A DNA stretch of 64,000 bases from Clostridium sp. K13 (GTDB taxonomy: Bacteria > Bacillota > Clostridia > Clostridiales > Clostridiaceae), in the NCBI RefSeq assembly GCF_019734195.1, contig NZ_JAASHM010000011.1, positions 1-64,000 on the forward strand, written 5' to 3'. The position numbers and the translations under genes were made by a program. Below the pieces are notes generated by a model that worked only from the letters and a program-made list of their open reading frames with translations, was not told the DNA's origin and searched no databases. Numbering within the stretch: the stretch's first letter is position 1; each line of letters starts with the position of its first letter. Below are positions 8,034 to 18,394 of this stretch, piece by piece.

Positions 8034-11000
8034 CTATTTTTTACGTGAATTTTCAATTAATTCCTTAAGAAGTTCTTTATAAAAGTTCAATAACTCTTCT
8101 TTCTTTAGAGAATTAATTCTTACAGCAAAAAATGGAGTATCTCCAAAGTATAATACTACCTTATCTTTATATTTCTTTAAAAGCACTTCATATATCTTAT
8201 TAATATTCTTATATCCCTTTTGGAATTTAAATCTTACTTCCTTTTGGTTTTCCTTTATTTCTTCAATTAAAATAACCTTCGCCAAACTTTTAATATATGC
8301 TATATCCATTAAATTATAAACAGCTTCCGGAACAACCGAATATCTATCTTCTAACTCTTCTTTGATATCATTATAATCATTCATATTTTCAATCGCTGCT
8401 ATTTTCTTATAAACTTCAATTTTTTGTATTTCATCTTCTATATATGAAGATGGAATATATGCATCAATCTTAATATCAACAGTAGTTTCGATAGGTTCTT
8501 GTTCTATTTCACCCTTTATTAACTTAACAGTATCTTCTAACATTCTACAATATAAATCATATCCTATAGCAGCCATATGACCATGCTGAGATGAACCCAT
8601 CATATTTCCTGCTCCTCTTATTTCTAAATCTCTCATAGCTATTTTAAATCCTGAACCAAGCTCTGTAAAATCTTTTAGGGCCTTAAGTCTCTTTTCCGCT
8701 ACTTCAGTTAGAACTTTATCTTTAGTGTACATAAAGTATGCATAAGCTATTTTATTTGAACGTCCAACTCTTCCTCTTAATTGATATAATTGAGATAATC
8801 CCATTTTATCTGCATTATTTACTATCATTGTATTTACATTTGGTATATCAATGCCTGTTTCTATTATAGTTGTACATACTAAAACATCATATTCTTTTTG
8901 CATAAAGTTTATCATTTCAGCTTCAAGTTCTTTTTCTGTCATCTGCCCATGTATAATCCCTACTTTACATTCTGGCACTAATTCTCTTATATAATTTGCC
9001 ATACCTTGTATACTTTCTACTCTATTATATACAAAATAAACTTGACCTTCTCTTCCCACTTCTCTTAATATTGCATCTCGAATAAGTTGATCATTTTGTT
9101 CTACAACATATGTTTGAATTGGATATCTTTCTTCTGGAGGAGTTTCTATAACTGATATATCTCTAACACCAGTAAGTGACATATGAAGAGTTCTTGGAAT
9201 AGGTGTTGCACTTAATGTAAGCACATCTACATTTTTCTTTAAAGATTTAATTTTTTCTTTTTGCGCAACTCCAAATCTTTGCTCTTCATCAACTATTAAT
9301 AACCCTAAATCCTTAAAAGAAATATCTTTTGATACTAATCTATGAGTTCCAATTAATATATCTACATTTCCTTCTTTTAAAGCCTGCAAAGTAGCCTTTT
9401 GTTGCTTTGCAGTTCTAAATCTGCTTATCATATCTATCTTTACTGGAAAATCTGAAAATCTTTTTTTCAAATTTTTATAATGTTGTTCTGCTAATATAGT
9501 TGTTGGAACAAGAAAAGCAACTTGCTTTCCATCCATAACAGCTTTAAAAGCAGCTCTTATAGCTACCTCTGTTTTACCGTAACCTACATCTCCACAAAGT
9601 AATCTATCCATAGGCTTATCGGATTCCATATCGTGTTTTATTTCCTCTAATGAAGTTAATTGATCTGGAGTTTCTTCATATGGAAATTCATCTTCAAATT
9701 GCATTTGCCACTCTGTATCTTTAGAGTATTTATAACCTTTTAAAGTAGCTCTAGCCGCATATAGCTTCACCAAATCTTCAGCAATTTCATTTATAGATTT
9801 TCTAACCTTTGCTTTTGCCTTCTGCCAATCATTACTACCAAGTTTGTTTATTTTAGGTGTCTTTCCTTCACTTCCAATATACTTTTGAACTAAATCTAGT
9901 TGATCAACTGGAACATAAAGCTTATCACCCTTATCATACACGATATCTAAGTAGTCTCGCGTATTTCCAGCTATATCAATTTGCTTAATTCCCTTAAATA
10001 CACCTATTCCATGATTTGCATGTACAACGTAATCTCCTGGCTTTAGCTCTGCAAAACTAGTAATCTTACCTACACCTTTTTTCTTATTTGTCTTTTTAGG
10101 TAATGACTTTTTAGCCTCACCAAATACTTCTTTATCAGATATTACACATACCTTTAAATCTGGGTATTCAAACCCCTTTATTAAATTTCCAAATGTAACT
10201 ACCGCTTGACCTAACTCAATATTATCTACTTGATCCTTATAAACACTTTCGACATCTCTTTCTCTAAGTGTTTTTACTAGTCTCTCTCCTCTAGTTCTAG
10301 TCCCTGCTAATATTAAAGTTCTAAAGCCTTTTGATTTTCTTGTTTTTATATCTTCAATTAATAAATCTAATTGTCCATTATAACTATTAGACGTAATTTG
10401 ATTTAATTCTATACTGGTAATTGGAAATAATATATCTGATTTTGAATCAAATGGACTTAATGTAATGACATCAGTTCTTTCTAACTTTATGAACAATTCT
10501 TCTTTATCTATTAATAATTTATTTTGTGAAGGTAATATGTCTCCTCTTTGAAGAAATGCTAAATAATTTTCATTAAATTCATAGTATATGCTTTGAATTT
10601 TACCCTCACATCTCTTTAAATCATCAATAATAAACGTATATCCATCTAAATAATCAAAAAGAGATTCCATATCTTCATAAAAGAAAGGTAAATAACTATC
10701 TACTGTTTCAAATGTTGAAGTTTCATTTAGCATCTCTAAATTCTTATTAATTATTCTTTTTATTTTATCAACTTGATCATTATTTTTATTATTAGATTTT
10801 TCAATTATAGAATCAAGTTCACTAATCATTTTATCATTTGCGCTTTTCTTTGCTTCTTCATCTACAATTACTTCTTTTGCTGGGAAAATTTCTATAGATT
10901 TAACCTTTTCAATACTTCTTTGAGATTCTATATTAAAGGTTCTAATAGAATCTATTTCATCCCCAAAAAGCTCAATTCTATATGGATAAACAGCTGTAGG

Positions 11001-11558
11001 AGGGAAAACATCTAATATCCCTCCTCTAAATGAAAATTCACCTTTTCCTTCTACCACTTCAACTCTTTCATATCCACATTCAATTAATTTTTTTGAAATA
11101 TCTTTTAAATCTACTTCATCGCCATTTTTTATAGTAATACTGTAATTTAAGTACTTTTGTCTAGGTGTATATAATGCAGTTATAGCATCTACTGATGTAA
11201 CTATTATTTTTTTGTCTTTATTATTAAGTATCTCTTTTATTACCTTTAATCTTGCCCATCTAAGGTCTCCTGAAATTGCATCAACATTATAAAATACAAC
11301 TTCTCTTATAGGTAAGAAATATACATTAGTAGAATAAAGACTTAAATCTTCATATAAATTTTTAGCCTCAAGCTCATTATGTGTTACTACAACCAACGAA
11401 TTATCTATTTCATTAAATATTCCATCTATTATATAGCTTTTACCTGATTCCGATAACCCTGCTATATTTATTGGAAATCTTCTATTCTTTATACTATTTA
11501 TTGCTGTAATAAACTTATCATTTTCTTGTAAGGGTTGTAATAGCCCTTGTAACCTCAT
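8034..11558 (-). CDS. mfd: Transcription-repair coupling factor Mfd
   Basis: About 1174 residues, usual Mfd length. UvrB-like modules fill the N-terminal third, an RNA-polymerase-interaction domain follows (PGDYVVHANHGIGVFKGI), then an SF2 translocase with Walker A GDVGYGKTEVA, the box DEEQRFG and RVGRS, and a C-terminal domain. Mfd displaces stalled RNA polymerase and recruits UvrA. The preferred start is the ATG at MRLQGLL: the upstream frame MEGDK encodes the ribosome site GGAAGGTG itself. It lies 24 bases after pth, as in many Firmicutes. Confidence 0.97.
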   Translation of the reverse strand: MRLQGLLQPLQENDKFITAINSIKNRRFPINIAGLSESGKSYIIDGIFNEIDNSLVVVTHNELEAKNLYEDLSLYSTNVYFLPIREVVFYNVDAISGDLRWARLKVIKEILNNKDKKIIVTSVDAITALYTPRQKYLNYSITIKNGDEVDLKDISKKLIECGYERVEVVEGKGEFSFRGGILDVFPPTAVYPYRIELFGDEIDSIRTFNIESQRSIEKVKSIEIFPAKEVIVDEEAKKSANDKMISELDSIIEKSNNKNNDQVDKIKRIINKNLEMLNETSTFETVDSYLPFFYEDMESLFDYLDGYTFIIDDLKRCEGKIQSIYYEFNENYLAFLQRGDILPSQNKLLIDKEELFIKLERTDVITLSPFDSKSDILFPITSIELNQITSNSYNGQLDLLIEDIKTRKSKGFRTLILAGTRTRGERLVKTLRERDVESVYKDQVDNIELGQAVVTFGNLIKGFEYPDLKVCVISDKEVFGEAKKSLPKKTNKKKGVGKITSFAELKPGDYVVHANHGIGVFKGIKQIDIAGNTRDYLDIVYDKGDKLYVPVDQLDLVQKYIGSEGKTPKINKLGSNDWQKAKAKVRKSINEIAEDLVKLYAARATLKGYKYSKDTEWQMQFEDEFPYEETPDQLTSLEEIKHDMESDKPMDRLLCGDVGYGKTEVAIRAAFKAVMDGKQVAFLVPTTILAEQHYKNLKKRFSDFPVKIDMISRFRTAKQQKATLQALKEGNVDILIGTHRLVSKDISFKDLGLLIVDEEQRFGVAQKEKIKSLKKNVDVLTLSATPIPRTLHMSLTGVRDISVIETPPEERYPIQTYVVEQNDQLIRDAILREVGREGQVYFVYNRVESIQGMANYIRELVPECKVGIIHGQMTEKELEAEMINFMQKEYDVLVCTTIIETGIDIPNVNTMIVNNADKMGLSQLYQLRGRVGRSNKIAYAYFMYTKDKVLTEVAEKRLKALKDFTELGSGFKIAMRDLEIRGAGNMMGSSQHGHMAAIGYDLYCRMLEDTVKLIKGEIEQEPIETTVDIKIDAYIPSSYIEDEIQKIEVYKKIAAIENMNDYNDIKEELEDRYSVVPEAVYNLMDIAYIKSLAKVILIEEIKENQKEVRFKFQKGYKNINKIYEVLLKKYKDKVVLYFGDTPFFAVRINSLKKEELLNFYKELLKELIENSRKK

Positions 11559-11582
11559 TTTATCACCTTCCATAAATTCTCT

Positions 11583-12158
11583 TTAACTTTCTTTACATGC
11601 ATTAAACCCATTTAATTTATTCATAGCTTCTTTAATATCAGCTTTCATTATTATGCTTACTGCATCACTTGAAGCTTTTATTGTTTCTCTTAAAACTTCA
11701 ATTTCATCTTCACTAAATTTTCCTAATACATGTGAAACTAAATTTCCCTTTGGTGCCCCTACACCAATTTTAACTCTCGGAAATACATCAGTGCCTAAGT
11801 TAGCTATAATACTTTTTATTCCATTATGCCCACCATGGCTACCTTTCTCTCTAATTCTTAGTCTGCCTACTTCTAAGCTAATATCATCATAAATCACAAT
11901 TACTTCTTCATTTGAAATTTTATAAAAGTTTATTACTTCTCTAATACTTTCTCCACTTAAATTCATATACGTAGTTGGCTTTAATAAGATTACTTTTTTT
12001 CCTTCTATAAATCCTTCACCAAACACACCTTTAAATTTTATCCTATTTAATTCTATATTATACTTATCAGCAATATAATCTACAGCCGCAAATCCTATAT
12101 TGTGTCTTGTCCCATCGTATTCTTTTCCTGGATTTCCTAATCCAACTATTAAAAACAT
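11583..12158 (-). CDS. pth: Peptidyl-tRNA hydrolase
   Basis: A 191-residue enzyme with the family hallmarks: [20 protein letters not shown] with the catalytic His, [12 protein letters not shown], and the [12 protein letters not shown] loop. It cleaves peptidyl-tRNA released from stalled ribosomes and recycles tRNA. Length is normal. It is followed directly by mfd, matching the conserved pth-mfd order; the spore gene fin found between them in Bacillus is absent. A 200-bp gap upstream contains a dispersed hairpin repeat. Confidence 0.97.
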   Translation of the reverse strand: MFLIVGLGNPGKEYDGTRHNIGFAAVDYIADKYNIELNRIKFKGVFGEGFIEGKKVILLKPTTYMNLSGESIREVINFYKISNEEVIVIYDDISLEVGRLRIREKGSHGGHNGIKSIIANLGTDVFPRVKIGVGAPKGNLVSHVLGKFSEDEIEVLRETIKASSDAVSIIMKADIKEAMNKLNGFNACKES

Positions 12159-12241
12159 TTTTATTCCTCCGTTACTTTTAAAGTGACTATTTTATATTAT
12201 ACCATTTTTTTCAACAATGAAAGTTTTTTATTATTTATTAT

Positions 12242-12314
12242 GAAACACACTGCTCACTTCTATTCTCAGGTGTAAGTTTGATTAACCAAATTAAAAAATT
12301 TAGATTCTCATTTA
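12242..12314 (+). repeat. Dispersed hairpin repeat, copy A
   Basis: The sequence runs GAAACACACT ... AGGTGTAAGTT ... CCAAAT ... TTTAGATTCTCATTTA. It shares this arrangement with copies at 25425-25494 and 45157-45228 and, in its second half, with 19907-19952 on the other strand. Two hairpins can be drawn: ACAC with GTGT, and AAATT with AATTT inside a TAAGT/ATTTA arm. Confidence 0.7.
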
Positions 12315-12316
12315 TG

Positions 12317-12354
12317 AAAAAAATTAGACTAACTCTTATTTAGAATTAGTCTAA
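12317..12354 (-). terminator. Intrinsic terminator of the HtrA-like gene
   Basis: A perfect 9-bp stem, TTAGACTAA with TTAGTCTAA, followed by seven Ts on the minus strand, immediately after the stop codon at 12361. Confidence 0.9.
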
Positions 12355-12360
12355 AGCTTT

Positions 12361-13497
12361 TTATAACAATATTTTGATATCTATATTTTTCATTTCGCCT
12401 TCACTCAATACCTTACAATGTAATATATCACCTTTTTTCTTATCTTGTAGTAATTTTATTAAATCATCAACATTCACAACTTCATATCCATTTACTTCTA
12501 TGATTATATCTGTAGGTTTAATACCAGCTAAATATGCACTTCCGTTTTTATCTAACTCTTGTATGTAGAAACCACTAAAATTCCTAGTTTCATCTACTAT
12601 TACTCCACCCTCATTTATTCCTAGAATCTTCTTAAATGTATTTGTTGAATTAATCATATCTTGAAGTTCTTCCATTTGCATTCCATAATAAAGCCCTTCT
12701 TCATTTCGCTCTTTAGTAATAGATAAATCTGCGATTCCAACTAATTCACCATTAGAGTTACAAATTGCACCACCAGTATTTTTCTCGTTAATAGGAGCAT
12801 TTATTTGTAAAAGCAATTGCTCTTTTCCATCTCCTAAAATTAACTTTTCATTTTTCGATGTAATAATTCCTGGTATTGAACTACCTATATATTCATCTCC
12901 TATAGCATTTCCTAATACAACTATTCCCTGTCCTTCTTTTATAGTATAAGGATCTGCCATTTTTATAGGTTGTAACTCTCCTTCAAATTCTATTTTTATT
13001 ATTGCCAAATTTCTCGCTTCATTTTCAACTAAGATTTGAGCTTCTATTGGCATTGCTGCTACAGATGATAATTTTACATATATATGTTTTTTCTCTTTAA
13101 TAGCAGAATAATTTGTTAAGATTATTCCGCTTGAATCTATTATAACTCCTGTTGTATTTCCTTCAAAATAACTGTCTTCAACAAGTTTTTCTTCTGAATC
13201 ACTAATACTAACTAATGATGGGGATACTTTCTTTATAACTTTTGTATAATCTAATATAACCATATCTGTACTTTTTTTAATTTCTTTAACCTGCTGGATA
13301 ACCCCACCATACTTATTTTTGATATTTATATTAGATATAATTGCTCCTAAAAATCCTGCTATTACTACATACAGAATTATCTTAACACCAAACTTTACTC
13401 TTGCTTGAGTATTATTTTTCTTTTCAAAAATTATATTAGATATCCTACCTTGTGGAGTATTTGATACTTTTTCTTTTCTGTCTTCCCTATTATTCAT
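12361..13497 (-). CDS. HtrA/DegP-like membrane protein lacking the catalytic triad
   Basis: A 378-residue protein: cytoplasmic tail, one membrane helix (about residues 37-56), a trypsin-like fold (about 85-260) and a PDZ domain (about 290-378). The fold is recognisable from GVIIDSSGIILTN, NLAIIKI and NEKNTGGAI. All three catalytic positions differ from active HtrA proteins: His is Ser131, Asp is Asn163 and Ser is Thr241. It is therefore likely a non-proteolytic sensor, chaperone or scaffold. It follows a two-component system 99 bases downstream of the kinase and ends in its own terminator. The family assignment is firm; the function is inferred. Confidence 0.8.
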   Translation of the reverse strand: MNNREDRKEKVSNTPQGRISNIIFEKKNNTQARVKFGVKIILYVVIAGFLGAIISNINIKNKYGGVIQQVKEIKKSTDMVILDYTKVIKKVSPSLVSISDSEEKLVEDSYFEGNTTGVIIDSSGIILTNYSAIKEKKHIYVKLSSVAAMPIEAQILVENEARNLAIIKIEFEGELQPIKMADPYTIKEGQGIVVLGNAIGDEYIGSSIPGIITSKNEKLILGDGKEQLLLQINAPINEKNTGGAICNSNGELVGIADLSITKERNEEGLYYGMQMEELQDMINSTNTFKKILGINEGGVIVDETRNFSGFYIQELDKNGSAYLAGIKPTDIIIEVNGYEVVNVDDLIKLLQDKKKGDILHCKVLSEGEMKNIDIKILL

Positions 13498-13596
13498 ATC
13501 TACCTCCGATTATTGAAATATTGTACATTTTAAAATTAATATTTCGAATAATATAGTAAAATCTAATTTTTGATATTAAAATTGCAACTTATTACC

Positions 13597-15006
13597 TTAG
13601 TTGTTCCTTTGTAATGTAAATATAAATCTTACACCTCTATCATCTACATTTTCTGCCCAAATATCTTGATTATGCTGTGATAATATCAATCTAACTATTG
13701 GTAAACCTAACCCTGTACTAATCTTATTAGTTCTTGACTTATCACTCTTATAAAATCTATCCCAAATATGGTTTAAATCTTGTTCCGAAAGAGTATTACC
13801 TGAGTTAAATATACTTACAAATATTTTTTCACCCTTCGTTGATATATTAACTTCTATTTGCCCATTATCATCACTATATTTAACTGCATTTTCAAGTAAA
13901 TTAGTAACAACTTGAAGTATCCTATCTCTATCACCTATTGCGAAACATCTTTTTTCGTGAAATGTTGCTTTAACATTTAATCCTTTTGCTTGTATTTTAT
14001 TTTCTAAATTTAATATACACAAACTTATTGTCTGATTAATATCGAACTCCGAAATACTCATGTTGAATTTTCCTGATTCCATTGCTGATATATCTAATAA
14101 ATCATTAACAAGTCTAGCTAATCTATCAACTTCATCATAAACAATTTTTAAATAATAATTTTCCCTATCTCTTGGTATAACCCCATCTAATATTCCTCCA
14201 ATAAATCCTTTTATTGAAGTTATAGGAGAACGTAATTCGTGAGAAACATTTGAGATAAATTCTTTTCTAATATTGTCTGACTCTTCTATAGATTGCGCCA
14301 TACTATTAAATGATTGGGCTAATTCCCCTATTTCATTGTTTCCATTAACCTTTACTCTCTCTGCCACATTACCTTTTGCTAATCTTTTAGCAGCCTTATT
14401 AATTTCTTCTATTGGTTGCACTAATAATAATTGAGCAAAATACTTTACAATAGCACCTGCAACTATTATTGCTAATATAATAGATATCCATATTATAATT
14501 ACTGTATGTTTTTCATTTATAGGATCATTTTCAACCATTATTATATATCCATCTAATTGATCATTAGAATAAATAGGCTTTATAAATGCCCCTACTTTTG
14601 AATCATGAGTTTCTTTTATTAAAATCTTTCTATACACAATATTTCCATTAGTCGACATTTGGGTATCTGGTATATCTATATTAGTATATTTAAGATTGCT
14701 ATATTCACTATTAGATACCATATATATGTATCCCAATCTATCTACCACAATACCATCCATATCATTAGTTAAACATGCTATCTTTAATAATCGATTAACT
14801 TCCTCATAACTACCTTCTTGATGTTTTAAATAACTTCCTACAGCTTCTGAAACAACATCTAATTGTTTATTTAGTGTATCTATAAGTTCATTATGACTAA
14901 TTCTATAAAACCCAACAGTTAATACTAATCCTACAAGTATTAATAGCCCTCCAGTTATTGAAGAAAAAGTAATTATTAGCTTTCGTACTATACTATTTTT
15001 CTTCAC
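13597..15006 (-). CDS. Sensor histidine kinase, PhoR/WalK-like
   Basis: A 469-residue membrane kinase. Helices at about 9-31 and 168-188 bracket an extracellular sensor region; a HAMP segment follows, then HisKA with the phospho-acceptor box SNVSHELRSPITSIKGF, and an ATPase domain with the N box (LENAVKYS) and G box (STGLGLPIVRL). It should phosphorylate the regulator encoded just upstream. The start codon is GTG, directly abutting the regulator stop codon, so the two are translationally coupled. The stimulus is unknown; the neighbouring HtrA-like protein suggests envelope stress. Confidence 0.88.
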   Translation of the reverse strand: MKKNSIVRKLIITFSSITGGLLILVGLVLTVGFYRISHNELIDTLNKQLDVVSEAVGSYLKHQEGSYEEVNRLLKIACLTNDMDGIVVDRLGYIYMVSNSEYSNLKYTNIDIPDTQMSTNGNIVYRKILIKETHDSKVGAFIKPIYSNDQLDGYIIMVENDPINEKHTVIIIWISIILAIIVAGAIVKYFAQLLLVQPIEEINKAAKRLAKGNVAERVKVNGNNEIGELAQSFNSMAQSIEESDNIRKEFISNVSHELRSPITSIKGFIGGILDGVIPRDRENYYLKIVYDEVDRLARLVNDLLDISAMESGKFNMSISEFDINQTISLCILNLENKIQAKGLNVKATFHEKRCFAIGDRDRILQVVTNLLENAVKYSDDNGQIEVNISTKGEKIFVSIFNSGNTLSEQDLNHIWDRFYKSDKSRTNKISTGLGLPIVRLILSQHNQDIWAENVDDRGVRFIFTLQRNN

Positions 15007-15693
15007 CTATCTCACCTCAAACTTATACCCAACACCCCAAACTGTTTGAAGTTCCCATTTTTCTCCACCTTTAACCTTTTCTCTTAATCTTTTTATATGA
15101 ACGTCTACAGTTCTTGAATCACCAGGATAATCATATCCCCAAACTTCATACATAAGTTGCTCTCTAGTAAAAACTTTATTAGGATTACTTGCCATAAAAT
15201 GAAGTAATTCTAACTCTTTAGGAGCTAATTTCACAATATTTTCTTTATATGTTACCTCATATGCTCCAATATCAATTATTAAATCTGAATATTTAATTAC
15301 ATCCTTTGATTGATTATCAACAACGTATCTTCTTGTTACAGCTTTAACTCTTGCCAATAACTCCTTAGGATCAAATGGCTTTACCATATAATCATCTGCA
15401 CCTAATTCTAATGCTAGCACTTTATCAAATATTTCACCTTTAGCAGTTAACATTATTACTGGCACATCACTGCTTTTTCTTATGTATTTAAGCACTTCAA
15501 TTCCATCTTTTCCTGGTAGCATAACATCTAGTATTACTAATCCAATATTTTCTGATGTTACAATACTACAAGCATCATTTCCATTAAAACACTTTTTAGT
15601 ACTATACCCTCCGCTTTTTAAGTACATATCTATAAGTTCGTTTATATGAGCATCATCATCTACAATTAATATCTTTCCCAATTTATCTTCCAT
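15007..15693 (-). CDS. OmpR/PhoB-family response regulator
   Basis: A 228-residue regulator with a receiver domain (residues 7-120; acidic pocket DDD at 12-14, phospho-acceptor Asp56 in LVILDVMLPGKDG) and a C-terminal winged helix (ELLHFMASNPNKVFTREQL, RTVDVHIKRLREK). It binds promoters after phosphorylation by the kinase encoded immediately downstream. A good AAGGAAGGTG site precedes the ATG. The pair, with the HtrA-like gene, interrupts the prs-pth order familiar from Bacillus. Target genes are not identifiable here. Confidence 0.9.
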   Translation of the reverse strand: MEDKLGKILIVDDDAHINELIDMYLKSGGYSTKKCFNGNDACSIVTSENIGLVILDVMLPGKDGIEVLKYIRKSSDVPVIMLTAKGEIFDKVLALELGADDYMVKPFDPKELLARVKAVTRRYVVDNQSKDVIKYSDLIIDIGAYEVTYKENIVKLAPKELELLHFMASNPNKVFTREQLMYEVWGYDYPGDSRTVDVHIKRLREKVKGGEKWELQTVWGVGYKFEVR

Positions 15694-15794
15694 CTTTTAT
15701 TCACCTTCCTTAATTAATATTTTATACTATATTTAAAAAAACACTAATAAAGTTTTTATAAAATTTACATTTGTAACACAATATTTAAAAACAT

Positions 15795-15823
15795 AAAAAT
15801 AGACTGCTACTTATGTAGCAGTC
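15795..15823 (-). terminator. Intrinsic terminator of prs
   Basis: A perfect 9-bp stem, GACTGCTAC-ATAA-GTAGCAGTC, is followed by TATTTTTA on the minus strand, right after the prs stop codon. It separates prs from the two-component genes. Confidence 0.88.
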
Positions 15824-15831
15824 ATAAATTA

Positions 15832-16791
15832 TTAATTTTCAAATAACTTACTTATTGGCTCATCATCATATATTCTCTTAATTGCTTCTGCAAATAACGG
15901 TGCAACAGAAATAGACTTAAACTTCTCTAACCCTTCTTGTTCAGGAAGAGGAATAGTGTTTAACATTACTAATTCTTCAATTGCAGAATTATTTATTCTT
16001 TCAAATGCTGGTCCTGATAATACTCCATGAGTACAGCACGCATAAACATTTTTTGCTCCTAATTCTTTTAAAGCATTTGCAGCATTTGCTATAGTTCCAG
16101 CAGTATCAATCATATCATCAATTAATATACATCTCTTACCATTAATATCTCCAATAATATTCATTATTTCTGATACATTTGCTTTTGGTCTTCTCTTATC
16201 AATGATTGCAATTGGTGCATTTAATTTGTCTGCAAATTTTCTTGCTCTTGTAACACTTCCTAAGTCTGGTGATACAACTACTACATCATCTTGATCACTA
16301 AATCCTTTTTCAACAAAGCTCTTAGCTAATATTGGTGAACCTAATAGATGGTCCACAGGTATGTTAAAGTATCCTTGTATTTGAGAAGCATGTAAATCCA
16401 TTGTTAATACTCTATCTGCTCCTGCTGCTGTTAATATGTCTGCAACTAATTTTGCAGTAATTGGATCTCTTGATTTTGCCTTTCTGTCTTGTCTAGCATA
16501 TCCATAGTAAGGAATAACAGCTGTTATTCTACCAGCTGATGCTCTTTTGAATGCATCTATCATTATTAATAATTCCATTAAGTTATTATTAACTGGTGAA
16601 CTAGTTGATTGTACTATAAATACATCTACACCTCTTACTGTTTCATTAATATCTACAGATATTTCACCATCGCTAAAAGTTGAAACCTTAGCATTCCCTA
16701 GTGGTATTCCTAATAAATCCGCAATTTCTTTTGCTAATTCTGGATGTGAATTTCCTGTAAATATTTTTATTTTTTTCGCATGAGCTATCAT
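15832..16791 (-). CDS. prs: Ribose-phosphate pyrophosphokinase
   Basis: A 319-residue enzyme that makes PRPP from ribose 5-phosphate and ATP for purine, pyrimidine, histidine and tryptophan synthesis. Visible signatures are [13 protein letters not shown], the flexible-loop [17 protein letters not shown] and the PRPP-binding loop [13 protein letters not shown]. The start is the ATG at MIAHAKK, because the longer frame contains the GGAGG ribosome site. It follows glmU by 64 bases, as in the conserved spoVG-glmU-prs cluster. Confidence 0.97.
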   Translation of the reverse strand: MIAHAKKIKIFTGNSHPELAKEIADLLGIPLGNAKVSTFSDGEISVDINETVRGVDVFIVQSTSSPVNNNLMELLIMIDAFKRASAGRITAVIPYYGYARQDRKAKSRDPITAKLVADILTAAGADRVLTMDLHASQIQGYFNIPVDHLLGSPILAKSFVEKGFSDQDDVVVVSPDLGSVTRARKFADKLNAPIAIIDKRRPKANVSEIMNIIGDINGKRCILIDDMIDTAGTIANAANALKELGAKNVYACCTHGVLSGPAFERINNSAIEELVMLNTIPLPEQEGLEKFKSISVAPLFAEAIKRIYDDEPISKLFEN

Positions 16792-16855
16792 AATCGTGAG
16801 ACCCTCCTTAATTTTCAATGACTTTTGCCATATTTATCTTATAGTTTAATATATA

Positions 16856-18229
16856 TTATTTTTTCTTAATAAGACCTTTTTTATCTACCCAACCTTCAAT
16901 ATTTCTTTGCTTTGCTCTAGCAACTGCTAATTCTCCGCTTTTTACATTGTTAGTAATAGTAGAACCAGCTGCAATATATGTGTTATCTTCTACAGTAACT
17001 GGTGAAATTAAGTTTGTGTTACATCCAATAAAACTATTATTTCCTATGATAGTTTTATTTTTATTCTTTCCATCATAGTTAACAGTAACAGTTCCACATC
17101 CAAAGTTACAACCTTCACCAACTTCAGCATCACCTACATATGTTAAATGAGACACTTTAGTATTATTACCTATTGTAGATTTTTTTATTTCTACAAAATC
17201 ACCAACTCTTACATTATTTCCAATAATAGATTCTGGACGTATGTAAGCAAAAGGTCCAACTGTAGTTTGATTTCCAATTTTACTTTCTAATATTACAGAT
17301 GATTGTATATCTACACTCTCACCAATAACACTATTATTTATTCTTGAATTTGGATATAGAACACAATTTTTTCCTATCACAGTATTTCCCTCAAGAACAT
17401 TTCCTGGATATATTATAGTATCTTGACCTATTTCTACGTCAATTCCAATATATGTTGTATTAGGATCAATTATAGTTACACCATTTTCTAAGTGTTTATT
17501 ATTTATTCTTTTTCTTAAAACAGCTTCAACTTCTGCAAGTTGCACTCTTGAGTTTACTCCTAATGTTTCTTCATAACTTATTACAAGTGCTCCAACTTTC
17601 TCATTTTTTTCTTTTAACATTCCAATTACATCTGTTAAATAGTATTCTCCTTGAGAATTATTATTAGAAAGGTTTCCTAAGCATTCAACTAAGCTCTCAA
17701 TTTCAAAGCAGTACATTCCTGAGTTTATTTCTTTAACTTTTAGCTCTTCATCATTACAATCTTTATGTTCAACTATCTTTAATACTTCATTTCCTTTTCT
17801 TATAATTCTTCCATATCCTGAAGCATCATTTAAAATTGAAGTAAGTATAGTTGCACTGTTTCCATTTTCTTTATGTGTCTTAAATAGCTCTTCTATTGTT
17901 TCTTCCGTTATTAAGGGTGCATCTCCATTAAAAATTGCAACTGTTCCCCTTTTTCCTTTTAAGAAATCTATAGCACACTTAACAGCATGACCTGTACCTA
18001 GTTGTTCTTCTTGTAATGAATAGCTAATATTTCTTGATTTAGTATTTTCCTTAACTAAGTCAGCACCTTTACCTATAATTACATTTATATCTTCTATATT
18101 TTCTTTTCTTAATGTGTCAATTACATGATTAACCATTTCTTTTCCACAAACCTTATGCAAGACTTTAGGTAAATCTGATTTAATTCTCTTTCCTTGACCT
18201 GCTGCTAATATTAGAGCACATTTATACAT
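16856..18229 (-). CDS. glmU: Bifunctional GlmU (UDP-GlcNAc pyrophosphorylase / GlcN-1-P acetyltransferase)
   Basis: A 457-residue protein. The N-terminal uridylyltransferase domain begins with [20 protein letters not shown]. The C-terminal half is a left-handed beta-helix of hexapeptide repeats (for example [20 protein letters not shown]) carrying the acetyltransferase, and it ends in ...GWVDKKG. It supplies UDP-GlcNAc for peptidoglycan and other polymers. A GAGGTGAG site precedes the ATG. The gene lies between spoVG and prs, the standard arrangement. Confidence 0.97.
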   Translation of the reverse strand: MYKCALILAAGQGKRIKSDLPKVLHKVCGKEMVNHVIDTLRKENIEDINVIIGKGADLVKENTKSRNISYSLQEEQLGTGHAVKCAIDFLKGKRGTVAIFNGDAPLITEETIEELFKTHKENGNSATILTSILNDASGYGRIIRKGNEVLKIVEHKDCNDEELKVKEINSGMYCFEIESLVECLGNLSNNNSQGEYYLTDVIGMLKEKNEKVGALVISYEETLGVNSRVQLAEVEAVLRKRINNKHLENGVTIIDPNTTYIGIDVEIGQDTIIYPGNVLEGNTVIGKNCVLYPNSRINNSVIGESVDIQSSVILESKIGNQTTVGPFAYIRPESIIGNNVRVGDFVEIKKSTIGNNTKVSHLTYVGDAEVGEGCNFGCGTVTVNYDGKNKNKTIIGNNSFIGCNTNLISPVTVEDNTYIAAGSTITNNVKSGELAVARAKQRNIEGWVDKKGLIKKK

Positions 18230-18336
18230 AAACTCACCTCTCTATAAAATTTAAGGATAAAATACAAATTTTATCCTAAAACGTTCGTGCATATTTCTTA
18301 TATATTATATTGCATTAAATAAAGTATTTCAACTCT

Positions 18337-18384
18337 TCAAAAAAATAATAAAATAAGAGGAATATATAGATATATATTCCTCTT
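18337..18384 (-). terminator. Intrinsic terminator of spoVG
   Basis: A stem of about 12-14 bp (AGAGGAATATAT with its complement) is followed by a T-rich tract broken by A on the minus strand, directly after the spoVG stop codon. Confidence 0.85.
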
Positions 18385-18394
18385 ATTTACATTA

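Noticed and set aside
10773..11015. Open frame on plus inside mfd
   Set aside because: The product is Phe/Ile-rich low-complexity sequence from the opposite strand of mfd with no ribosome site.
12159..12241. Promoter or fin-like gene between pth and the HtrA-like gene
   Set aside because: No reading frame or consensus promoter was found; only the repeat and terminator further left are supported.
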